A DNA stretch of 12,258 bases from Flavobacteriales bacterium (GTDB lineage: Bacteria > Bacteroidota > Bacteroidia > Flavobacteriales_D > Crocinitomicaceae), in NCBI GenBank assembly GCA_947476515.1, contig CANJQZ010000041.1, forward strand, positions 1 through 12,258, given 5' to 3'. Of this stretch, positions 7,383 to 12,258 are shown one piece after another. The stretch's first letter is position 1; each line of letters starts with the position of its first letter. The notes under the pieces were generated by a model that saw only the letters and a list, made by a program, of their open reading frames with translations, made no database searches and had not been told where the DNA came from. The position numbers and the translations under genes were made by a program.

Positions 7383-8138
7383 ATGGAAATTTTTCAAATA
7401 ACACATAAGGATGAAATAAAGGATCAACAAATAGCTTTGGTGAGTTCTTTTCTATCCATTACCTTACTTCTAGTAGCCTCCTATTTCATTACTTTTTTCA
7501 TATACGCACCTGTCCCTAAGGATATACCTCCATTCAAATCCGATGAAGTAATTCAAGAGTTTATGATTGATAATGTCACGGTCGAGAAAGATGGTGGTAG
7601 CTCTGGAGGAGGAACAGCGACCAATGATAAATTAGACACTCCAAAAGAACAAGTTCAACAAGTAATTACAGGAAATAGCAATAATAATATAAAAGTTAAT
7701 TCAGGTAATTCAAATAAAACAAACGGTAACAACACTCAGAATGGTCCATCGACATCACACAGAGGAAATAATCCATTTGGGTCAGGTGGAACTGGCGGTG
7801 GAACTGGTGCTGGAAACGGTCCGTTTGGTGGAAATGGAGGTGGTGAAGGAAATGGTGAAGGAAATGGAGTTGGAGATGGCAGGAATAGAATTAGAATAAA
7901 TGACCCTAAATTACCTGAATATGCCATTGATTTTGACAGTAAAATAAACCTCAAATTAACCATAAATGCCAACGGTGATGTAGTGAATGCCTCCTATATT
8001 AGATCCATTGGAACCACTATTGATCTTAAAATTATTAACGAGGTTATCCGAGAAGTCATTAAGCAAGTTCACTACAAAAAGGACAAAGATGCTGGTTTAG
8101 CCATCACCTATTTGACTGTTAGCCTGCATGCTAGATAA
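7383..8138 (+). CDS. tonB: Energy transducer TonB with Gly/Asn-rich linker
   Basis: A 251-residue single-pass protein that carries ExbB-ExbD energy across the periplasm to outer-membrane receptors. The cytoplasmic tail (1-16) is followed by one membrane helix at about 17-41. A low-complexity linker then runs from about 70 to 168 and is rich in Gly and Asn, with little of the Pro-Glu/Pro-Lys pattern of classic TonB. Blocks NNPFGSGGTGGG and NGPFGGNGGG resemble each other. The C-terminal globular domain (about 172-251) has the TonB pattern: KINLKLTINANGDVVNASYI, then a helical stretch and a final ITYLTVSLHAR strand. Its place right after exbD supports the call. The ATG at 7383 is the natural start. 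The stop overlaps the folC start by 11 bases. Sequence identity to studied TonB proteins is likely low, so the name rests on architecture and context. Confidence 0.85.
   Translation: MEIFQITHKDEIKDQQIALVSSFLSITLLLVASYFITFFIYAPVPKDIPPFKSDEVIQEFMIDNVTVEKDGGSSGGGTATNDKLDTPKEQVQQVITGNSNNNIKVNSGNSNKTNGNNTQNGPSTSHRGNNPFGSGGTGGGTGAGNGPFGGNGGGEGNGEGNGVGDGRNRIRINDPKLPEYAIDFDSKINLKLTINANGDVVNASYIRSIGTTIDLKIINEVIREVIKQVHYKKDKDAGLAITYLTVSLHAR
7842..7865 (+). repeat. Two tandem copies of a 12-base unit in the tonB linker
   Basis: GGTGAAGGAAAT occurs twice, end to end and without mismatch, at 7842-7853 and 7854-7865. It encodes Gly-Glu-Gly-Asn twice within the Gly-rich TonB linker. In-frame 12-base units like this can gain or lose copies by slippage, so linker length could vary between strains. 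Confidence 0.8.
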
Positions 8139-9345
8139 CTATACCGAAGCAATATCTTGGTTATTCAAACAATTTCCTTCTTATCAAGAAAAGGGTGCTA
8201 GCGCCTACAAACCAGGCTTACAGAGCATTTCTTACCTATTAGGCATATTAGAAAACCCACAAGAAAATCAATCCTATATTCATGTTGCCGGAACTAATGG
8301 CAAAGGGTCAACCTGTGCCTTTATAAATTCTATTCTATTAGAGCGAGGTAAAAAAGTGGGGTTATTTACCTCTCCCCACCTCTTTGATTTTAGAGAAAGA
8401 ATAAAAATTAATGGCGAAATGATTGGTGAGGATGAAGTACTTCATTTTTGCAGAGCAATCAAAAATGCTGAATTAACTATTAAGCCTTCTTTCTTTGAAA
8501 TCACTTTGGCAATGGCATTAGTTCATTTCAATAAAAACAATTGTGAAATTTCAGTTATCGAAACTGGATTAGGAGGTCGCTTAGACGCAACCAATATCAT
8601 AAAACCAATCCTTAGCATTATTACTCCTATTGCACTAGATCATCAGCAATTTTTAGGTGATACGCTGGAGGATATTGCGTCAGAAAAAGCAGGTATTATC
8701 AAACAGAATATTCCTGTGCTTATCAATAATGATGATGAAAATATTAGAGATCTTTTGATTCAGGTAGCCAATCAAAGAAATTCAGCTATATATTTTCCAC
8801 GCCAACTTGATCTTCCTTTCCAACTTCCAATGTATCAATTGTCTAATTTGAACACAGCGATTGAGGCTATTAAGATCATAGATAAAGAATGTACTTCAGC
8901 AACCATTAATCAAGCAATAGTTAAACTCCAAAAAAATAGTGGTCATTTTGGTAGATTTCAAATTTTACAGCAACATCCAACCCTAATTGCAGATGTATCT
9001 CACAATCCTGCTGGAATGAAAGCTACCATTCAAGCACTCGAGGTCTTAGGGCATAAAAAAATTAAATTCATTCTAGGCAGCAGCCAAGACAAACCAATTC
9101 AGGATTTAATACATCTAATTCCAAAACACGCTGAACTTTATCTGTGTGCTTTTAAGAATGAAAGATCCATGAAGATATCAGATTTAAAGATGATTAAAGA
9201 ACAAATTCCACAAGTGAAAAAAGTATTTGAGGAAGTAAATGAAGCATTGAGAGAAGTGTTAAGACTTAGCAATGAAGAAGATTTAATCGTAATAACGGGT
9301 AGTTTCTTTTTAATTGCAGATTTAAAATATCCAGGGTTGAATTAA
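8128..9345 (+). CDS. folC: Bifunctional folylpolyglutamate synthase/dihydrofolate synthase
   Basis: A 405-residue cytosolic Mur-ligase-family ATP-dependent enzyme that adds glutamate to dihydropteroate and then to folates, which keeps folate in the cell. The ATP loop is GTNGKGS at residues 55-61. It is followed by LFTSPHLFDFRERIKING, VIETGLGGRLDATN, the LDHQQFLGDTLEDIASEKAGIIK block (metal and Lys site), and VSHNPAGM, the family HNP motif, in the C-terminal domain. The length is normal for Bacteroidota FolC. The ATG at 8128 overlaps the tonB end by 11 bases, so it is the last gene of the exb-tonB run. Functional coupling of folate synthesis with TonB transport is not obvious. The pairing is a conserved flavobacterial gene order as I remember it. 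Confidence 0.95.
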   Translation: MLDNYTEAISWLFKQFPSYQEKGASAYKPGLQSISYLLGILENPQENQSYIHVAGTNGKGSTCAFINSILLERGKKVGLFTSPHLFDFRERIKINGEMIGEDEVLHFCRAIKNAELTIKPSFFEITLAMALVHFNKNNCEISVIETGLGGRLDATNIIKPILSIITPIALDHQQFLGDTLEDIASEKAGIIKQNIPVLINNDDENIRDLLIQVANQRNSAIYFPRQLDLPFQLPMYQLSNLNTAIEAIKIIDKECTSATINQAIVKLQKNSGHFGRFQILQQHPTLIADVSHNPAGMKATIQALEVLGHKKIKFILGSSQDKPIQDLIHLIPKHAELYLCAFKNERSMKISDLKMIKEQIPQVKKVFEEVNEALREVLRLSNEEDLIVITGSFFLIADLKYPGLN

Positions 9346-9354
9346 TATTTTTGC

Positions 9355-9383
9355 TTGTTGCGCACAAATTTCCAATAGATTTG
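9355..9383 (+). promoter_or_regulatory. Promoter for apaG (TTG -33 and TAGATTTG -7)
   Basis: TTG at 9355-9357 and TAGATTTG at 9376-9383 are 18 bases apart, which fits the Bacteroidota TTG-N17 to 23-TAnnTTTG pattern. The -7 box ends 19 bases before the apaG ATG. It is the only promoter in the window where I can see both elements. A second TAnnTTTG match, TATTTTTG at 9346-9353, sits directly after the folC stop but lacks a matching -33. Confidence 0.55.
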
Positions 9384-9402
9384 TTTTATAAAAAAGATTC
9401 CT

Positions 9403-9789
9403 ATGACCGAAAAAGAAATTTATGAAGTTGAGATCAGTGTGAAAACAACTTTTCTTCTCGAGGAGTCTTTGCTTCCCGAAGGACCTTTTAGGTTTAAATA
9501 TGATGTTGTGGTTCAGAATCATTTACCCTACTCTATTCAATTGTTGCGCCGCCAATGGTTTGTCGAACACTTACTCTTGGGTGCTGCAGAAATAGAAGGA
9601 GAAGGCGTGATCGGTTTACAACCTGAAATACTTCCTGATGGGAAGTTTACTTATTCGAGTTTTACAGAATTTTTTATGCCTTATGGAAAGATGACTGGCT
9701 ATTATACTTTCAAAAACTTATTCAATGAAGAGCTTTTTAAAGTAAAAATACCTGAATTCACTATGGTGTATCCGATTCTACTTAACTAA
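9403..9789 (+). CDS. apaG: ApaG family protein
   Basis: A 128-residue single-domain beta-sandwich protein of the ApaG (DUF525) family. Family members are often labelled Co2+/Mg2+ efflux proteins on genetic evidence from enterobacteria, but the biochemical role is unsettled. The whole length aligns with E. coli ApaG: YDVVVQNHLPYSIQLLRRQW at 33-52, EIEGEGVIGLQPEILPDG at 63-80 (the family GEGVVGxQP core), FTYSS, then MTGYYTF at 97-103 and the closing IPEFTMVYPILLN. The start at the ATG at 9403 sits just after a good promoter. It lies outside the ksgA-apaG-apaH setting known from E. coli, here between folC and rsmG. The last 12 bases overlap the 3' end of the convergent rsmG gene. Confidence 0.92.
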   Translation: MTEKEIYEVEISVKTTFLLEESLLPEGPFRFKYDVVVQNHLPYSIQLLRRQWFVEHLLLGAAEIEGEGVIGLQPEILPDGKFTYSSFTEFFMPYGKMTGYYTFKNLFNEELFKVKIPEFTMVYPILLN

Positions 9790-10404
9790 TTTTACATAAA
9801 CTACTTGCTTGGTTTCAAAAAATTCTTCCTTATAGAATAAGGGTAAATGATAGGCTTTATTTTTTTGCTTCACCAAACGCATTTCTTCTTTTAATTCCCC
9901 ACCCTTAAGATAAAGTATACCATTTTTTAAGGAATGAATAGATTCTTGCTTAATCTTTTTTTCCACCCAAGGAATGAAATCTGTCATTTTGGTTACTGCC
10001 CTACTCACAACAAAATCAAACTTCCCTTTCACTTCTTCCGCTCTTTGATGAATAGCCGTTACATTTTTTAATCCTAAAGCTGAAGCGACCTCTTGAACAA
10101 CTTTAATTTTTTTACCTATCGAATCTACCAAAGTAAAATGAGTGTCAGGAAAAAGAATTGCCAATGGTATTCCAGGAAAACCGCCTCCTGTTCCTACATC
10201 CAAAACATCAGTACCTTTCTTAAATTCAAGAACCTTTGCTATACCCAAAGAATGAAGGACATGTCTTTCGTAGAAATTTTCGATGTCCTTTCGGGAAATG
10301 ACATTTATTTGCTCGTTCCAATGACTATAAAGAGATTCTAATACTGTAAATTGTTCGATTTGTACACTGGATAGTGAAGGGAAATGATACTTTATTTGTT
10401 CCAC
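9778..10404 (-). CDS. rsmG: 16S rRNA (guanine(527)-N7)-methyltransferase
   Basis: A 208-residue SAM-dependent methyltransferase that makes m7G527 in the 530 loop of 16S rRNA. In other bacteria its loss gives low-level streptomycin resistance. RsmG hallmarks are NVISRKD at 34-40, RHVLHSL at 47-53, the SAM site DVLDVGTGGGFPGIPLA at 66-82, the acidic loop TLVDSIGKK at 91-99 and SRAV at 134-137. The length is normal. The start is GTG at 10404, whose G is shared with the TAG stop of the sigma-factor gene (TAGTG), so translation is probably coupled. It is the last gene of a three-gene minus-strand operon. The tail overlaps apaG by 12 bases, leaving no room for a separate terminator. Confidence 0.95.
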   Translation of the reverse strand: MEQIKYHFPSLSSVQIEQFTVLESLYSHWNEQINVISRKDIENFYERHVLHSLGIAKVLEFKKGTDVLDVGTGGGFPGIPLAILFPDTHFTLVDSIGKKIKVVQEVASALGLKNVTAIHQRAEEVKGKFDFVVSRAVTKMTDFIPWVEKKIKQESIHSLKNGILYLKGGELKEEMRLVKQKNKAYHLPLFYKEEFFETKQVVYVKLVK

Positions 10405-11009
10405 TAGATTGTATCCTTCGTTTTTTCCATCATATTGGCTAAGAAATCTCGAGCACGAAACAACTGGGCTTTTACAGTTCCCAAAGGTAAATTCAACTCA
10501 AGCGCAATTTCTTCATAACTCAACTCTTCGAAATAGCGTTTTTCAACCAATTCTCTATAACGGGGTTTTAGTTTACTTACCAGCAAGCGCATATGACTGA
10601 GCCTTTGTCCATAAATCAGAGATTCCTCTGGATTGTGTGTATTTGATTTTGCATCAATTCTCATATATCCACCATCAGAAGTAGACACACCAGCATCCAT
10701 AGAAAGCACTTGAATGCGTTTCTTTCTAATAAAGTCAATACAGTTATTGGAAGCAATTTTAAACAGCCATGTACTAAAGGCGAAACTAGGTGAATATTGA
10801 TCTAATCGATTAAATGCTTTTCCAAACGCTTCTATGGTTAAATCATCAGCATCATCCTGATTCTTTACCATCTTAACCATCATATAATAAATAGAATCGC
10901 GGTAGCGATCCATCAACTCAGCGTAAGCGCTTTGTTTTCCTGACTTAGCAGCTTCAACCAATACGAGGTCATGTTTTGCTTTGTCTGACAAATGTTCGTT
11001 CTCTACCAT
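10404..11009 (-). CDS. ECF-type sigma-70 family RNA polymerase sigma factor
   Basis: A 201-residue sigma factor that directs RNA polymerase to a specific promoter set. Only regions 2 and 4 are present. Region 2 spans about 27-98, with QDDADDLTIEAFGKAF (51-66, core binding) and FSTWLFKIASNNCIDFIRKK (-10 recognition). Region 4 spans about 140-192, with the helix-turn-helix at LSYEEIALELNLPLGTVKAQL (163-183). The roughly 40-residue linker between them (about 100-138) contains a Gly/Ser-rich SMDAGVSTSDGGYMRID stretch and is longer than in minimal ECF factors. The start is the ATG at 11009, which overlaps the glycosyltransferase stop by seven bases. No anti-sigma or membrane-sensor gene is adjacent, so how it is held inactive is unclear. 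It may be a general or constitutive factor rather than a stress-released one. Confidence 0.92.
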   Translation of the reverse strand: MVENEHLSDKAKHDLVLVEAAKSGKQSAYAELMDRYRDSIYYMMVKMVKNQDDADDLTIEAFGKAFNRLDQYSPSFAFSTWLFKIASNNCIDFIRKKRIQVLSMDAGVSTSDGGYMRIDAKSNTHNPEESLIYGQRLSHMRLLVSKLKPRYRELVEKRYFEELSYEEIALELNLPLGTVKAQLFRARDFLANMMEKTKDTI

Positions 11010-12139
11010 TTATAATATCGTTTGCGATCAGAAATATAATACATCATTGGTGCTAGTATTGCATAACCTAAATCCCATAAAGGAAAAGCCCATACGAATC
11101 CTTTTTCATGCAATTTGAGTAGGCATCTTGCTTGTAATATCCACTTTATTAAAAGTATAAAACCGAAAATAATACTTGCAATAATGGCCCAACTAAAATT
11201 ACAGAGCAAAATAACAAAGGAAATCCACATCAATAACAGAGATAAAGGATATATTCCTAACAATGATTTTTTAATAAACTTATATTTACTTGAAGTAGAG
11301 TAATGCCGATTCTTTTGTCTTTGCCATGATTTCCATGTGCTAGGAGGAGGTGAAAAACAATATGTCGCTGGATCAATTTGAATGGTATAATTAGATTTCC
11401 TTGCAGCTTCCTGTATAAACAAATCATCATCACCTGAAGGCAAACCATAATGGGACTTAAAACCATTAACCGAGTAAAAAACTTCTTTGGTATATGCCAA
11501 ATTACGACCGACACCCATATATGGTAATCTCGCGAGGGCCATCGACATATAATTCACTCCAATCCAAGCGGTATCGAAACGAAACACCTTGTTTAAAAAT
11601 CCCTTTTGAACAGATGATGGTCCATATCCTAAAACAACTTGCTTGGTTTTTGAAAAAGTCCCCGCCATTTGTCGTAACCATTGATTGGATGCAGGTTTAC
11701 AATCAGCATCTGTTAGGATAAAATGCTCATACTTTGCACCCTTAATAGCGAGTGTTATTGAAAGTTTCTTCCCGGGGCGCAAATGTTTGTTTTTACCTAA
11801 TTCAACCACTTTTAAATTTGAGTATTCGCGACAGAAAGCATTGAGCAACCAACTACTGTCGTCTATAGATTGATTATTTACGACGATCACCTCGAAATTT
11901 GGATAATCTTGAGCTAAAATTGATGGTAAATTTTCATATAAATTATCTGACTCATTTCGTGCCGCAATGATAATACTCACTGGGATTTCCATTGGGTTTT
12001 CACTAGATTTCTTTCCTTTAAAAAAAGCCAATCGACTATGAATGATGAACACAAATAACAGTTGTATAGATCCAAAAAAACAGAGGATAATGAAAAATAT
12101 CGAAAAGATATTCCACGACAGCGTCGGGATCAAAGACAT
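11003..12139 (-). CDS. Membrane-anchored family 2 glycosyltransferase
   Basis: A 378-residue integral membrane GT2 enzyme that likely moves a sugar from a nucleotide donor onto a lipid or surface glycan. One membrane helix at about 11-34 is followed by the GT-A domain: VSIIIAARNESDNL (54-67), VIVVNNQSIDDS (85-96), and TDADC with the metal-binding DxD at Asp144/Asp146. Acceptor-side motifs are GDDD at 236-239 and a WQRQKNRHY segment at 272-280, which resembles the Q(R/Q)xRW motif of processive enzymes but with His instead of Trp. Two or more C-terminal helices follow (about 295-345 and 355-370). I chose the ATG at 12139. A longer frame from GTG at 12223 would overlap the tgt start and run through its promoter. 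The substrate is unknown. It heads the operon with the sigma factor and rsmG. Confidence 0.88.
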   Translation of the reverse strand: MSLIPTLSWNIFSIFFIILCFFGSIQLLFVFIIHSRLAFFKGKKSSENPMEIPVSIIIAARNESDNLYENLPSILAQDYPNFEVIVVNNQSIDDSSWLLNAFCREYSNLKVVELGKNKHLRPGKKLSITLAIKGAKYEHFILTDADCKPASNQWLRQMAGTFSKTKQVVLGYGPSSVQKGFLNKVFRFDTAWIGVNYMSMALARLPYMGVGRNLAYTKEVFYSVNGFKSHYGLPSGDDDLFIQEAARKSNYTIQIDPATYCFSPPPSTWKSWQRQKNRHYSTSSKYKFIKKSLLGIYPLSLLLMWISFVILLCNFSWAIIASIIFGFILLIKWILQARCLLKLHEKGFVWAFPLWDLGYAILAPMMYYISDRKRYYKW

Positions 12140-12156
12140 AAGCTTTACAATTTTTA

Positions 12157-12164
12157 CAAAGATG
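12157..12164 (-). promoter_or_regulatory. Possible weak -7 box for the glycosyltransferase operon
   Basis: On the minus strand this reads CATCTTTG, one base off TAnnTTTG, and lies 17 bases upstream of the chosen ATG at 12139. No -33 element is evident. It is offered only because an operon start must lie in this short gap if the ATG at 12139 is right. Confidence 0.25.
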
Positions 12165-12185
12165 AGATTGCAAATTAAATACGCG

Positions 12186-12193
12186 TATCTTTG
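12186..12193 (+). promoter_or_regulatory. TAnnTTTG -7 box for tgt
   Basis: TATCTTTG matches the Bacteroidota -7 consensus and ends 24 bases before the tgt ATG. A TTG at 12168-12170 is 15 bases upstream, slightly closer than the usual 17 to 23. The box overlaps a 10-base palindrome, ATACGCGTAT (12179-12188). Confidence 0.45.
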
Positions 12194-12217
12194 CCCTAGG
12201 TATTTTTCAACATTGTT

Positions 12218-12258
12218 ATGCACTTCGAGTTACTCCATCAAGATAAAGAAACCAATGC
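12218..12258 (+). CDS. tgt: Queuine tRNA-ribosyltransferase, N-terminal start, partial at window edge
   Basis: Thirteen codons and two bases are visible, reading MHFELLHQDKETN and then probably Ala. That matches the characteristic opening of Bacteroidota Tgt proteins as I know them (M-x-F-E/D-L-L-x-x-D-x-x-x-x-A-R). The enzyme swaps guanine 34 of Asp, Asn, His and Tyr tRNAs for the queuosine precursor. The gene is divergent from the glycosyltransferase and has a TAnnTTTG box upstream. A tgt gene beside such a glycosyltransferase and sigma factor is a layout I associate with flavobacteria. The call rests on few residues. Confidence 0.7.
   Translation, partial: MHFELLHQDKETN

Noticed and set aside
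7736..7972. Minus-strand Pro-rich open frame of 78 codons opposite the tonB linker.
   Set aside because: Its proline runs are simply the complement of the Gly-rich plus-strand codons of TonB.

Overview
The window looks like an ordinary chromosomal stretch of a member of the Bacteroidota, most likely Flavobacteriia or a close relative. Four things point that way. The DNA is AT-rich by eye. Typical Shine-Dalgarno sites are absent in front of genes. Several intergenic gaps carry the Bacteroidota -7 promoter box TAnnTTTG. The gene order nhaD-exbB-exbD-tonB-folC, with an amino-acid dehydrogenase and anmK upstream, is one I recognise from flavobacterial genomes. I see no rRNA, tRNA, CRISPR array, insertion sequence, phage gene or integration site.

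Left part (1-1849): the 3' end of a class I DNA photolyase gene is translationally coupled (ATGA overlap) to a Bcp/PrxQ peroxiredoxin gene. Together they look like a small DNA-repair and oxidative-stress pair. The pair meets, tail to tail and with overlapping stop regions, a minus-strand short/branched-chain acyl-CoA dehydrogenase gene.

Middle part (1850-9789): a compact divergent promoter separates the acyl-CoA dehydrogenase gene from anmK (anhydro-MurNAc kinase, peptidoglycan recycling). A second promoter at about 3054 starts a long plus-strand run: Glu/Leu-type amino-acid dehydrogenase, NhaD Na+/H+ antiporter, a truncated exbB remnant, complete exbB, exbD, tonB and folC. ExbB, ExbD and TonB form the inner-membrane motor that energises outer-membrane TonB-dependent transporters. 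FolC polyglutamylates folate and is joined to tonB by an 11-base overlap. apaG follows with its own well-formed promoter.

Right part (9778-12258): a tightly packed minus-strand operon of a family 2 glycosyltransferase, an ECF-type sigma factor and rsmG (16S rRNA m7G methyltransferase), each overlapping the next by 1-7 bases. Its last gene, rsmG, runs tail to tail into apaG with a 12-base overlap. Divergent from the operon, the first 13 codons of tgt (queuine tRNA-ribosyltransferase) begin at the right edge behind a TAnnTTTG box.

I did not find a new system. The clearest anomaly is the half-length ExbB-like reading frame between nhaD and the complete exbB. It matches the first half of the canonical flavobacterial ExbB and stops before the second and third membrane helices. 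Next in interest are a near-palindromic back-to-back promoter at 1870-1885, the Gly/Asn-rich TonB linker, and the sigma-factor operon without a visible anti-sigma gene.
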